Program-made: the position numbers and the translations under genes
The notes under the pieces: model-generated
Database searches by the model: none
What the model saw: only the letters and a program-made list of their open reading frames with translations
What the model was told of the DNA's origin: nothing
Shown here: one piece after another, positions 33,119 to 42,807 of the stretch
Layout: each line of letters begins with the position of its first letter
How positions within the stretch are numbered: position 1 is the first letter of the stretch
Assembly: GCA_012031265.1 (NCBI GenBank)
Contig: JAAUTY010000042.1
Location: 1-42,910 of the forward strand
Source: Spirulinaceae cyanobacterium SM2_1_0
GTDB lineage: Bacteria; Cyanobacteriota; Cyanobacteriia; Cyanobacteriales; Spirulinaceae
Length of the DNA: 42,910 nt
Direction: 5' to 3'

Positions 33119-33607
33119 TCACTGCTGTAACCAAGCGGTCAACGCCACAGCCAGGGCATCAGCGGCGTCATCTGGTTGGGGCACCTGCTCGAGGGCGAGT
33201 TCGCGGGCAACAGCGGCTTGCATTTCGGGCTTTTTGGCATTGCCATAGCCGGTCAGGGCTTGCTTGATCTGGGCGGGTGTGAATTCGACGTAGGGCAAAC
33301 CGGCCTGGGCAATGACTAGCAACACGATTCCCCGAGCTTGGGCGACGGCGATCGTGTTGCCCATGCGGTAGAAAAACAGTTTCTCGATCGCGACCAGATC
33401 CGGGCGAACCTCCCGGATCAGTTCCTGGAGGTCGCTGTAGATCGTGGCGAGGCGATCGCCAATTTCTCCACCGGCCAAGGTTTCAATCGTGCCAAAGTCC
33501 ACAACTTGCACTACACCGGGAACACTCGACCGCTCAGCCGGACAAATAATATGACCGAAGCCGAGGCGAGCCAGACCAGGATCGAGACCGAGGATTGTCA
33601 ACGCCAT
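33119..33607 (-). CDS. ruvC: Holliday junction resolvase RuvC
   Basis: A 162-residue protein. RuvC cuts Holliday junctions symmetrically with RuvAB. The four catalytic acids are placed: Asp9 ([14 protein letters not shown]), Glu75 ([15 protein letters not shown]), and Asp147 with Asp150 ([13 protein letters not shown]). [20 protein letters not shown] is the conserved DNA-binding region. The length is normal. The divergent gene on the right (yvcK) starts 254 bp away. ruvA and ruvB are not in the window, as is often the case in cyanobacteria. Confidence 0.97.
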   Translation of the reverse strand: MALTILGLDPGLARLGFGHIICPAERSSVPGVVQVVDFGTIETLAGGEIGDRLATIYSDLQELIREVRPDLVAIEKLFFYRMGNTIAVAQARGIVLLVIAQAGLPYVEFTPAQIKQALTGYGNAKKPEMQAAVARELALEQVPQPDDAADALAVALTAWLQQ

Positions 33608-33860
33608 AGTTGGGAGGGGGAGTTACAGCGGCAGCCATCGCCAAGTCATGACCTGAGTTGGTTTGGCGGCATCTTGGTTACATATTGTGACGATGAGAAA
33701 CTATTATCTTAAGGAAACACAGTTCAACCGCCGTTCGTTCACTGTAGCTGCGATTACTCTCACGACCGCTCTTTCAGTCCACGGTCCAAATTCAGGGGCT
33801 CGCGCGATTCCTCCACACGCCACTGCAATCGCCTCGAGAGTTTTACTGCCCTAATTTGTT

Positions 33861-35264
33861 ATGTCTATCGGTATTTTTGAACAAGCCCTGCGAACCCTGC
33901 GCGTTGAGTCTCCCCATTTTGCGGCGGTCAGTCGCCATACCCCGAAGCGAGTGAGTCGCTGGTTTAAGTGGCTTGCGCCGGGTCTGCTGATCAAGCGCTG
34001 GCTCTTTATCAGCGTTTCTGGAATTTTGCTGACCAGCCTGGGGGTCGCGATTTGGGTTGGCTTGACGCCGATCTACCGGCTCATGGGTTTGACTTCAGAA
34101 TTGCTCGAAACAGCGGCGCGAATTGTCCCCAGCTATATCTCTGGCCCAGCGGCGGTCGCTCTCGGGGTGTTCCTTGTGTTCTGGGGTCAGACGCGCACGG
34201 TGGGGTCGATTACCGAAGTCCTCAAGCCGGAGAGCGATGAGGAACTGGTGGATATGCTCATGGCCCATCGTCGCCTCAATCGTGGGCCGAAGATCGTCGC
34301 CATCGGCGGTGGTACCGGCCTTTCGACCTTGTTGCGCGGCCTCAAAGACTACAGCGCTAATATCACGGCGATTGTCACCGTCGCTGATGATGGCGGTTCA
34401 TCGGGACGGCTGCGGCGCGAGATTGGCGTTTTGCCGCCCGGTGACATTCGCAACTGTATCGCGGCTCTCGCTGACGAAGAAAAATTGCTCACGGAGCTGT
34501 TCCAGTACCGTTTCCGCGCGGGGGACGGGCTGGTGGGTCATAGCTTTGGTAACCTTTTTCTCACGGCGATGAGCGAGATTGCCGGTGACCTCGAACGGGC
34601 GATCGCCGCTAGCTCGAAAGTCCTTGCCGTGCGCGGGCGTGTGCTCCCCGCGACCCTCAGTGATGTCCGTCTCTGGGCGGAAATGGAGGATGGTCGCCGC
34701 ATCGAGGGCGAATCCAACATCACCGCCGCGCGAGGTAAGATTGCCACGATTGGTTGCACCCCGTCGGCTCCTCCGGCTTTGCCCGCTGCCCTGCGTGCTA
34801 TCCAGGAAGCGGACTACATCATCATGGGGCCGGGCAGTCTCTACACGAGTGTCATCCCCAATCTGCTGGTTCCGGAGATTCGCGCGGCGATCGCCCAATC
34901 CAAAGCCCCCCGCATCTATGTCGCCAACATCATGACCCAGCCGGGTGAGACCGATGGTTACAGCACCTCCGACCACATCCGCGCCATCGACCGAGTCTGC
35001 GGGATGCGCTTGTTTGATGCCGTGGTGGTGCATCGTCGCTCGCCTTCCGCTCATACCCTGATTCGCTACGCCCAGGATGGCTCCTACCCCGTCTTCCTCG
35101 ACCGCGAAGACGTGGCGAAGCTCGGCCGCCGCATCGTTGCCGCCAATATTATGGAGGAAGACTTGGAGACCGGCTATGTGCGCCACCATCCCGAACGGCT
35201 GGCGCGGGTGCTCGTGCGCTGGTACGGCGCGACCCACGGCTTCAAGTTCCAAGACGCGGCATGA
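33861..35264 (+). CDS. yvcK: YvcK/CofD-like gluconeogenesis factor
   Basis: A 467-residue protein. Two N-terminal membrane segments ([21 protein letters not shown] and [16 protein letters not shown]) are an addition typical of cyanobacterial forms. The CofD-like domain starts at ~145 ([18 protein letters not shown], then [22 protein letters not shown] and [13 protein letters not shown]). [19 protein letters not shown] and the [18 protein letters not shown] and [11 protein letters not shown] blocks follow. In other bacteria YvcK binds UDP-GlcNAc and supports growth on gluconeogenic carbon and cell-wall synthesis. The stop overlaps an ATG of the tsaE reading frame by four bases (ATGA, 35261-35264). 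Confidence 0.93.
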   Translation: MSIGIFEQALRTLRVESPHFAAVSRHTPKRVSRWFKWLAPGLLIKRWLFISVSGILLTSLGVAIWVGLTPIYRLMGLTSELLETAARIVPSYISGPAAVALGVFLVFWGQTRTVGSITEVLKPESDEELVDMLMAHRRLNRGPKIVAIGGGTGLSTLLRGLKDYSANITAIVTVADDGGSSGRLRREIGVLPPGDIRNCIAALADEEKLLTELFQYRFRAGDGLVGHSFGNLFLTAMSEIAGDLERAIAASSKVLAVRGRVLPATLSDVRLWAEMEDGRRIEGESNITAARGKIATIGCTPSAPPALPAALRAIQEADYIIMGPGSLYTSVIPNLLVPEIRAAIAQSKAPRIYVANIMTQPGETDGYSTSDHIRAIDRVCGMRLFDAVVVHRRSPSAHTLIRYAQDGSYPVFLDREDVAKLGRRIVAANIMEEDLETGYVRHHPERLARVLVRWYGATHGFKFQDAA

Positions 35265-35747
35265 CAGCGGTGACGCTGACGCTCGCAGATGCGGCGGCGA
35301 CAAGGGGAGGTGGGGGCTTGGCTGGGGCGATCGCTGGCTCCCTGCACCCTGCTACTCGATGGCGAGTTGGGCGCGGGTAAAACCACGCTGGTGCAAGGCT
35401 TAGGAGCCAGTTTGGGCATTACCGACCCGATCGTCAGCCCCACGTTTGCGCTGCTTGGCGAGTACTTGGAGGGGCAACAACCGCTCTATCACTTTGATCT
35501 CTACCGCCTGTCTCCGGCAGAAGTCCCCAGTCTGGCTCCAGAAATTTATTGGGAGGGGCAGGAAGTCGCCCCCGGTTGGGTCGCGATCGAATGGGCGCAG
35601 CGCTTGCCGTATCGACCGTCGGAGTATCTGGCCTTACAACTCCGCCACCAAGCGGACGGCACGCGCTGGCTTCAGGTGCAAGCGCAGGGATTGGCTGAGC
35701 AGGCTCGGGCGATCGTCGCCAGATTAGCGACTCCTCCTATACCCTGA
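35261..35747 (+). CDS. tsaE: tRNA t6A-synthesis ATPase TsaE, with an apparent 1-nt insertion near its start
   Basis: TsaE is the ATPase of the TsaBDE complex making t6A37 in tRNA. The body (from 35289, 152 codons) has Walker [36 protein letters not shown] and [10 protein letters not shown]. Its natural start should be the ATG at 35261, which overlaps the yvcK stop and gives [15 protein letters not shown], a normal N-terminus; that frame differs by one base from the body. Removing one G from the AAGGGGAGG run near 35299-35307 would join them into ~161 residues. Otherwise translation starts at ATG 35289 and the first ~10 residues are lost. A sequencing error in the G run is a simple explanation. 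Confidence 0.88.
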
Positions 35748-36192
35748 CCCACCCCCTCCGCCGCCGGCAAACGCACCAACAACCAATCCCGGCGCAGATC
35801 CGGACAACACCAATCCGTTGACAACCCCAAGTCAGCCAAAACGCCCCCCACCCCAATTCCTATCGCCGCCACCCAGAGTCTACAGACTCCAGCCTTCCAA
35901 GCTAAAACTGAGCCGCTAGAGTCGGGCGTATTCTGGAATACATATCAGTAAAACTAATCCCCACTAATCCCACGACAGACTCCAGAAACAACCGCTACAT
36001 CAACGCCGAATGGAATTGTTAAGCACCATTAAGCAAAGCAAAACTCTGATGGAAATCGATACCAGCTTGGCATTTTTGGCTGCTAAACTGCCTTCCTAAG
36101 GCTCAGGAAACAGGCATTGGGCAGCACTGCTTCAGTCACCCCACCACCCTCCAAACCCCAGAGCCAGCCCCCTTTAGTTCTCCCGGTGTGTC
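35748..36192. other. Intergenic region upstream of the giant exoprotein gene
   Basis: No supportable gene lies in this 445-bp stretch. A 6-2-6 inverted repeat GTATTC-TG-GAATAC (35928-35941) sits ~250 bp before the start of the large gene and could be an operator. The left part is C-rich on this strand. A 66-codon minus-strand frame across the tsaE end (35872-35672) has no recognisable features. Confidence 0.5.
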
Positions 36193-39100
36193 ATGAACCG
36201 GTTCCGCTCCCGCCGACATCGTCCTACCAACACTCCCCGTCGCATCCAAGCCTTCCGCCTCGAACCGCTGCGCACCCCCAGCGGCCTCTTGGATAGCAGC
36301 GACGACCTGAGCGTTCCCTTCATTGACGCCCTCAGTGACCCCATCGACCCCGTCGAACTCCCCGACCTCGACTTCGACCTCGCGGCTCTGGATACTCCAG
36401 ACCCTGAACTCGTCAGCCCCTTCAACAGCGGCACCTTCACCGTCGGCGAAACCGGCACCATCAGCGTCGACTACCTCTTCGACGGCGGCGGCTACCAAGG
36501 CGAACTCGGCTTCTTTAGCCTTGATGGCCTGGAAGACTTAGAGCCAGGCTCCGAAGCCTTCATCCAAGCAGCCGCCAACCGCGCCCTCTCCAACAGCGAA
36601 CTCGGTCACCTCGTCATCCAAGACGCCAACGAAGGCGCCCGCTTCAGTGAGAGCTTCGCCTGGGAAGGCAACCTCAACCGCGGCGAATACCAAGGCATCA
36701 AAACCATCCAAATGCGACCCGGCGATCGCTTCGCCGCCATCCTCATCCCCAAAGGTCGCCTCGAAGACCTCGCCCTCGACCCCAGCCTCAGTGGCGCCCA
36801 GCGACCGCTCTTCTCCCTCGCCACCGCCAACCCCGATGACGGCTTACAGTTGGGGCAGATCGCCGACGTCAGCGGCGACGGACAGACCTTCGCCTTCGAA
36901 GACCTGCGCCTCGACGGCGCCTCCGACCGCGACTACAACGACCTCATCTTTCGGGTCGACGGCGCCAAAGGTGAAGCCCTTCAGCTCGGCGACGCCATCG
37001 CCAGCAACCGCGACTGGCGCGACCTTGACCTCGGTCAAGAGCTGATTGACCAGCTTGAACCGATTGATTGGGCAGAGGGTGAAGAAGGAGACCTGAACCT
37101 CGACCCAGATTCCAATCCCAATCCGAGTCTCAGTCCCGACCTCCCGCCCACAGCAGAGGTCGGTGGCGATGACCTCATGCCCATCCTCGAGTTTGACGAC
37201 CTCAGTGAACTCAGTGAGAGTCTCAACCTCAGCCAGGCCGAGATTGAGCAATTAGCCCCCGCCGTTGAAGTCGCCAGTGAGCAGCTCATTGCACTCCTGA
37301 ATGAGCCAGAGGCGCTGGAACAATTGCAACTGGCGTTTGGGGATAACTGGACACCCGAACAAGGGCTGGAGCTGATTCAACAGCTACAGCGGGGCGAGAA
37401 CTGGCCGGGAATCGAGTTGCTGCCGCGTGCTGAACTCTTGGCGGAGGGGGCTTATGCGGCGGAGAGTGAAACGATCTACCTAGCGCAGGAGTTCCTCAGT
37501 GAACACCAGGATGACCCAACGGCGGTGGCGAAGCTACTGCTCGAAGAGTTTGGGCATCACCTGGATGCGCAACTGAATCCGGGGTTGGATGCGCCCGGAG
37601 ATGAGGGCGCCATCTTCGCCGCATTGGTGATGGGCGCAAGGCTGGAGGAGGCGGAGCTGAATGCTTTGCGCTACCGCGATGACCAGAAGGGCATTGTCTT
37701 GGCTGGGCAGCCGGTTGACCTGGAGCAGAATGACCAGGGGGTTTGGGCGCAGTACTATCACAATCCCGACTTCACAGGCTTAGCCATCGAGCGTCCCGAA
37801 GACCAAATCCATTTCAACTGGGTAGCCGACTCCCCTGACCCCAGCATCCAAAGCGACACCTTCAGCAGCCGCTTCACCGGCCAACTCATTGCCCCCGCTA
37901 CCGGGAACTACACCTTCCATGCCAGCGCTGACGACTACCTGGAATTCTGGCTCGATGGGGAGCGTCTGCTACCGCCCGGTTTAGTGAGCGCCAGTGTTGA
38001 CCTCATGGCTGGTCAAGCCTACGACCTGCGGGTCAAGCACGTCGAACAATTCGGTCATGCTCATGCCCAACTCGAATGGGAAGGCCCCGGCATCCCGCGA
38101 CAGCCCATCCCCAAAGCCGTCCTGCGTCAAGACCGCCAAGCTCCCAACACGCCCCCGCCGCCTGGCAGCGGTCGCGTCAACGGCTTGACGGGTCGCTACT
38201 ACAACAACGACGACTTCAGCCACCTGACTCATATCCGCTACGGCGACATTCCCGACTATGACTGGGGCAGTGGCCCCGCCCCCGGCGTTGACCAAGATAC
38301 CTTCAGCGTCAGTTGGACGGGCAAGATCCGTCCCCTTTACGACGACACCTACACCTTCTCCACCATCACCGATGAGGGCGTCGAGCTGTATGTCAACGGC
38401 ACCCAGATCATTGACCACTGGCAACCGCATGGTCTCACCGAAGACTACGGCAAAATCGACCTCCTAGCCGGTCAAGAATACGACATCGAACTGCGCTTCC
38501 GCGAAGGCTACGGCCCCGCCACCGCCGAACTCTACTGGGAGAGCAACAACCAAATCAAAGAGATTGTCCCCGCCGCCGCGCTCTACTCCCCGGCCGCGCC
38601 TCAACCCGTCCAGGGCAATGGCACTGGCTTACTCGCCCGTTACTACGACGACTACAACTTCAGCGACTTTAAAACCGAACGCGTTGAGACCATTAACCAC
38701 AACTGGGGACACTACATCATCCCCCCTGGCTTAACCCACCCCGACACCTACAGCGTGCGCTGGACGGGTCAACTACAACCCCGCTACAGCGAGACCTACA
38801 CCCTGAGCCTCAGCGAATTCAACGAACCGGTGCGCCTGTGGCTCAACGGCGAACTGCTCATCGACCAGCTCAACTTCGATGGTCCTCACCATCCCCAAGA
38901 GCACCGGATTGAAGTTCCTCTGCAAGCCGGACAGCGCTACGACCTGCAAGTTGAATTGCTTGAATGGGACAACCAAGCCACCGCGCAACTGCACTGGGAG
39001 AGCGATAGCCAACCCTGGGAGATCATCCCTGCTTCCCAGCTCTACCCCAGCAGCCCTAACAGCCCGCCCTATCCCCTCCCCGCTGGTACCAGTGGCACGG

Positions 39101-42100
39101 GTACGGGTCTGCTCGCCCGCTACTACGACACCGAGAAGCTCGAACGACTCGACAGCATTCGCACCGATGCGCGAGTGGACTTCAACTGGGGTCATGACAG
39201 CCCCGACCCTGACATCCACTACGACCTGTTCAGCGCTCGTTGGACGGGAGAACTCGAAGCGCCGCACACCGCTGGTGAACAGAAAGAGTACACCTTCACG
39301 TTGAAGTCTGACGACGGGGCACGTCTTTGGATTGACGACGAGCTAGTCATCGATAAGTGGGGTCAGCCCATCCACGAAGCCATAGGTACCTTCACCCTTA
39401 CCGGGGGGCAGAAGCACGACATCCGGGTGGAATACTTCGAGGGTATCGGTCAGGCTAACATCGACCTGCTCTGGGAGAGTGGGCCGGATAGTAACGGTCA
39501 GAACCAGCTCACCAAACAAGTCATCCCGCAAGCATTCCTCTATCCGGAACCCACCCCAACGCCAACCCCCGTGGGCAGTGGCACCGGACTACTCGGTCGC
39601 TACTACAACGGCTTTGAGTTCAATGACCTCAAGGTCGAACGGGTTGACCCCGACATCAGCTTTCTCTGGGATGGGACCCCCGGTTCTGATGGCAACAGTC
39701 CTGACCCCAGTGTCAATATTGACTTCAGTGCCCGTTGGAGTGGTCAGGTAGAGCCTCGCTACACTAGCACCTATACGTTTGCGGCGGATGCCGATGAAGC
39801 GGTGCGGGTCTGGGTCAATGGCGAACTGCTAGTCGACAAGTGGCAACCTTTCCATGAGTCTCCGCTCATCACCCAGGGCACCATTGACCTGGTGGCGGGG
39901 GAGAAGTACGACATCCAGGTCGAGTATGTAGATACGCTCTTCGCAGGCAACATTGACCTCTACTGGGGGAGTGATGAGCAACCCTGGGAGGTCATTCCCA
40001 GTACGCAGCTCTATCCCAGTAGTCCAGATGCCCCCAGCACTCCCAGCCTGCCAGGCGTTTACGGCGAAGGCGATGGGTTGCAGGTGGAGTACTTCGATAA
40101 TGTTGACCTGCAAGGTGACCCGGTTCTGACGCGCACGGAGGGGCAGGTGAACTTTGACTGGGGGATTGGCAGTCCTGACCCCAGTGTGCCGGTAGACGGC
40201 TTTAGTGCCCGCTGGCGTGGGCAGTTGGAGGTGCCGCACAACAGTGGTGAGCAGGTCTATAAGTTCTATCTGCCGACGGAGGGAGGTGTGCGGCTGCGGA
40301 TCAATGGCACTCCAGTCATTGACCGCTGGGGCACGGGTTGGGCGGAGAATCCGGGGCAGATTCTTCTAGAGCCAGGGCTGCATGATATTGAGGTGGAGTA
40401 TAAGGAGCCAAATTTCCTGGCGCGGCTGCAACTCCTTTGGGAGAGTGATGGGGATGGTCAGGGTGGGGGGCTGCCGGTTTCTAAGCAGATTATTCCACCA
40501 AGCTCCTTGTACGAGTCAGATTGGCAGCCACCGCAAGATCCAGGAGACCCACAAGATCCAGGAGGTCAGTGTGACCCGGTGAATGCTCGGTGGAACGAGA
40601 CCTTCAATGTCCCCACACCGGGTGTCTACACCTTTGATACCAACCTCCCTACATCGGCCACCTTGGTTATCAATGGGGAGACTTTCACACCCCCAGCTGG
40701 GAGTCAATCTTTCTCCATCTTGTTGCCGCCAGGGGACATTGACTTCCAGCTCATCATGCCCTCCATCAACCCCTGCGACCCGCCTTGGCCGGACACGCCG
40801 GAGAATGATGGCGGCCCGCCGCTCGACCTTGGCGTGACGCCGCCGGGTGGGCCGAGGCGATCCTTTGGTCCTGGAGGGGGTTGGGTGACCACCTTTGGCA
40901 TCAATATAGGTGGCATCGGCGGTGGGTCGGCGGGCTTGAACTTTCCACAGTTCTTCCCACCTGACGGCCCACCGCCACCACCGCCCCCGCCTGCACCGGA
41001 TACGGAGCCACTGGGCACTGGACTCTATGTGCAGTACTTCAATGGCACGGACTTCAGCAATCTGCGCTATGCCAACTTTGAGGATGCCGTTGACCATGAC
41101 TGGAACTGGGTGACGCCGACACCAGATGGGGTTGACCCGACGATTACTTCCGGTGGTGACTACTGGGGGGTGCGCTACATTGGGCAGATCAAGGCTCCGG
41201 ATGACGGTAGCTATACTTTCTCGCTCCAGGATCTGAGTTTCGGGGATAGTGCTCGCCTGTGGATTAATGGCACCCCGGTGATGGATGCGACTGGAACCGG
41301 TGAGCCGCATATCTACGGTGATTTTAGTCAGCCCATTACTCTGGAGGCAGGGCAGAAGTACAATCTCCAGCTTGACTTTGTGGAGCAGACGGCGGATGCG
41401 AAGGTGCGTTTGCTTTGGGAGCGAGATGGTGGGAGTGCCATTCCGATTACCAAGTGGCCGAACTACCCGACGATGCCACCCGGGATCTTGTTGGTGAATG
41501 AGTCGCCTGCACCGGTGCTGGTGGGTAAGTCCTCGTCGGCGGCGGCGATGCTGAGTCAGCACTTCTATGATGACTATGAGCGGGTGAAAGTAACGGTGCG
41601 GAACCGGACGCCGCAGGAGTATGGGAATTTCTTACGAACGCCTGCCGGAGCGCAAGGCGACGAGATGTGGTCGGGGACATTCGGCAAGAATGCGGTATTG
41701 GGGAAAGACCACTACCTGCGATTGGAGCAGCAGAGCTATGCACAGATGTTCCCGGATGGGCTGCCGGAGCGCGACCAGCTCTATGGCACGCATCTGGTGG
41801 TGGAGTATGAGCTGTTGGATGAGAATGGCAATCCGGCGTTGTACAACGATACATTCCCGTTGAAGTTTAATGACAATTTCTATGCCTACCGTTGGATTGA
41901 TGCGGTGGGTGAGGGCGAGATCATCGGGGGCAATAGCGATGCGATGGCTTGGTTCCACGAGAAGACGGATAAGGGGTTAGGGAAGTTTACGGCTGAAAAA
42001 GAAGTCGATCTTTTCTTGCCGACTAGCATTCAGACGACGTTTGAGGGGACTAATCCTGATTTTGAGTATGAGATTATTGATGGTGGCAGCAAGGCGCTGT

Positions 42101-42807
42101 TTAAGTATGTGGGTGATCTACCTTTCGTTGTCGAGGACGGAGAGGAAGACGCCGTCAAGGACTTTGTCGCCATTGTAGCCAATGGTCAGATCCCGGCTGG
42201 GCAGATTGTCGCTCAGGGGAATCCACCGGCTGTTACTTCACTAACTGAACTCGCTGTAGGTGGCAGCTCTAATGTGCCATCATCGGTTAGATCTCTTGGT
42301 CGGACAGACGACGACTCAAGCGTATTAGTGGAATTGGGGTTTGAACTTCACATCTTCGGTGAAACATATGACCGTATGTATGTCAATAACAATGGCAATG
42401 TTTCATTTGGTCAGCCGTTAAGCCTTTGGACGCCCTATGAGTCTCCAGATGGGATTCCTGAGTTCCCAGATGGGATTCCCATGATTGCGCCGTTCTGGTC
42501 GGATGTCGATACTCGGTCAGATGATAGTGGGGAGGTTAAAATAACTCAAGGTATTAGTGGTGCTGGCAATCCATACGTATTAGTTGAATGGCTTGATGTT
42601 GGTTATTTTGGCGGTAGAGAAGATACAAAAAACAATAACTTCGGCCTCTATATAGAGAATATCTCTCATAATTCGAATGTAGTTGTTTTGGACTACCACA
42701 ACATGCAGTGGACAACAGGGAACCAGTCTAGGCAAGGTGGTTCTAATGGCTTTGGAGGTAGCGGAGCGCTTATTGGTTATTGGTGGGAGCATCCCACCTT
42801 GGCATAA
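36193..42807 (+). CDS. Giant exoprotein: DUF4114-like, seven PA14-like domains plus a remnant, truncated NIDO
   Basis: A 2,204-residue protein without a classical signal peptide; the basic start and FRLEPL stretch resemble those of type I-secreted giants. Residues ~75-260 look like DUF4114 (LRLDGASDRDYNDLIFRVDG). Residues ~440-480 hold LLEEFGHHLDAQLN, a metalloprotease-like EFGHH motif that lacks the usual H-E-x2-H. PA14 domains follow (each with a GL-x-RYY start and DDG-like and INGT/VNGE loops) at nucleotides ~37740, 38170, 38617, 39093, 39575, 40058 and 41007, with a remnant near 40570. A Pro/Gly-rich linker lies at ~40800-41000. Then comes an unknown region to ~42230 and a NIDO-like domain (MYVNNNGNVSFGQPL, MIAPFWSDVDT). 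PA14 domains usually bind carbohydrate; a role in adhesion or matrix is inferred. Confidence 0.85.
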   Translation: MNRFRSRRHRPTNTPRRIQAFRLEPLRTPSGLLDSSDDLSVPFIDALSDPIDPVELPDLDFDLAALDTPDPELVSPFNSGTFTVGETGTISVDYLFDGGGYQGELGFFSLDGLEDLEPGSEAFIQAAANRALSNSELGHLVIQDANEGARFSESFAWEGNLNRGEYQGIKTIQMRPGDRFAAILIPKGRLEDLALDPSLSGAQRPLFSLATANPDDGLQLGQIADVSGDGQTFAFEDLRLDGASDRDYNDLIFRVDGAKGEALQLGDAIASNRDWRDLDLGQELIDQLEPIDWAEGEEGDLNLDPDSNPNPSLSPDLPPTAEVGGDDLMPILEFDDLSELSESLNLSQAEIEQLAPAVEVASEQLIALLNEPEALEQLQLAFGDNWTPEQGLELIQQLQRGENWPGIELLPRAELLAEGAYAAESETIYLAQEFLSEHQDDPTAVAKLLLEEFGHHLDAQLNPGLDAPGDEGAIFAALVMGARLEEAELNALRYRDDQKGIVLAGQPVDLEQNDQGVWAQYYHNPDFTGLAIERPEDQIHFNWVADSPDPSIQSDTFSSRFTGQLIAPATGNYTFHASADDYLEFWLDGERLLPPGLVSASVDLMAGQAYDLRVKHVEQFGHAHAQLEWEGPGIPRQPIPKAVLRQDRQAPNTPPPPGSGRVNGLTGRYYNNDDFSHLTHIRYGDIPDYDWGSGPAPGVDQDTFSVSWTGKIRPLYDDTYTFSTITDEGVELYVNGTQIIDHWQPHGLTEDYGKIDLLAGQEYDIELRFREGYGPATAELYWESNNQIKEIVPAAALYSPAAPQPVQGNGTGLLARYYDDYNFSDFKTERVETINHNWGHYIIPPGLTHPDTYSVRWTGQLQPRYSETYTLSLSEFNEPVRLWLNGELLIDQLNFDGPHHPQEHRIEVPLQAGQRYDLQVELLEWDNQATAQLHWESDSQPWEIIPASQLYPSSPNSPPYPLPAGTSGTGTGLLARYYDTEKLERLDSIRTDARVDFNWGHDSPDPDIHYDLFSARWTGELEAPHTAGEQKEYTFTLKSDDGARLWIDDELVIDKWGQPIHEAIGTFTLTGGQKHDIRVEYFEGIGQANIDLLWESGPDSNGQNQLTKQVIPQAFLYPEPTPTPTPVGSGTGLLGRYYNGFEFNDLKVERVDPDISFLWDGTPGSDGNSPDPSVNIDFSARWSGQVEPRYTSTYTFAADADEAVRVWVNGELLVDKWQPFHESPLITQGTIDLVAGEKYDIQVEYVDTLFAGNIDLYWGSDEQPWEVIPSTQLYPSSPDAPSTPSLPGVYGEGDGLQVEYFDNVDLQGDPVLTRTEGQVNFDWGIGSPDPSVPVDGFSARWRGQLEVPHNSGEQVYKFYLPTEGGVRLRINGTPVIDRWGTGWAENPGQILLEPGLHDIEVEYKEPNFLARLQLLWESDGDGQGGGLPVSKQIIPPSSLYESDWQPPQDPGDPQDPGGQCDPVNARWNETFNVPTPGVYTFDTNLPTSATLVINGETFTPPAGSQSFSILLPPGDIDFQLIMPSINPCDPPWPDTPENDGGPPLDLGVTPPGGPRRSFGPGGGWVTTFGINIGGIGGGSAGLNFPQFFPPDGPPPPPPPPAPDTEPLGTGLYVQYFNGTDFSNLRYANFEDAVDHDWNWVTPTPDGVDPTITSGGDYWGVRYIGQIKAPDDGSYTFSLQDLSFGDSARLWINGTPVMDATGTGEPHIYGDFSQPITLEAGQKYNLQLDFVEQTADAKVRLLWERDGGSAIPITKWPNYPTMPPGILLVNESPAPVLVGKSSSAAAMLSQHFYDDYERVKVTVRNRTPQEYGNFLRTPAGAQGDEMWSGTFGKNAVLGKDHYLRLEQQSYAQMFPDGLPERDQLYGTHLVVEYELLDENGNPALYNDTFPLKFNDNFYAYRWIDAVGEGEIIGGNSDAMAWFHEKTDKGLGKFTAEKEVDLFLPTSIQTTFEGTNPDFEYEIIDGGSKALFKYVGDLPFVVEDGEEDAVKDFVAIVANGQIPAGQIVAQGNPPAVTSLTELAVGGSSNVPSSVRSLGRTDDDSSVLVELGFELHIFGETYDRMYVNNNGNVSFGQPLSLWTPYESPDGIPEFPDGIPMIAPFWSDVDTRSDDSGEVKITQGISGAGNPYVLVEWLDVGYFGGREDTKNNNFGLYIENISHNSNVVVLDYHNMQWTTGNQSRQGGSNGFGGSGALIGYWWEHPTLA

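Noticed and set aside
33663-33854. 63-codon plus-strand frame before yvcK
   Set aside because: No ribosome-binding site or family resemblance; probably leader sequence of yvcK.
34398-35303. Minus-strand open frame of 301 codons opposite yvcK
   Set aside because: The YvcK motifs are clear on the plus strand; the opposite frame has no family features.
35672-35872. 66-codon minus-strand frame across the tsaE end
   Set aside because: It has a Cys-Cys-Pro stretch that looked protein-like, but no start signal, no recognised family and partial overlap with tsaE.
40516-41562. Long minus-strand open frame (348 codons) inside the exoprotein gene
   Set aside because: It mirrors the repetitive PA14 and Pro/Gly-rich coding sequence; its composition is Arg/His-rich and unlike a protein.
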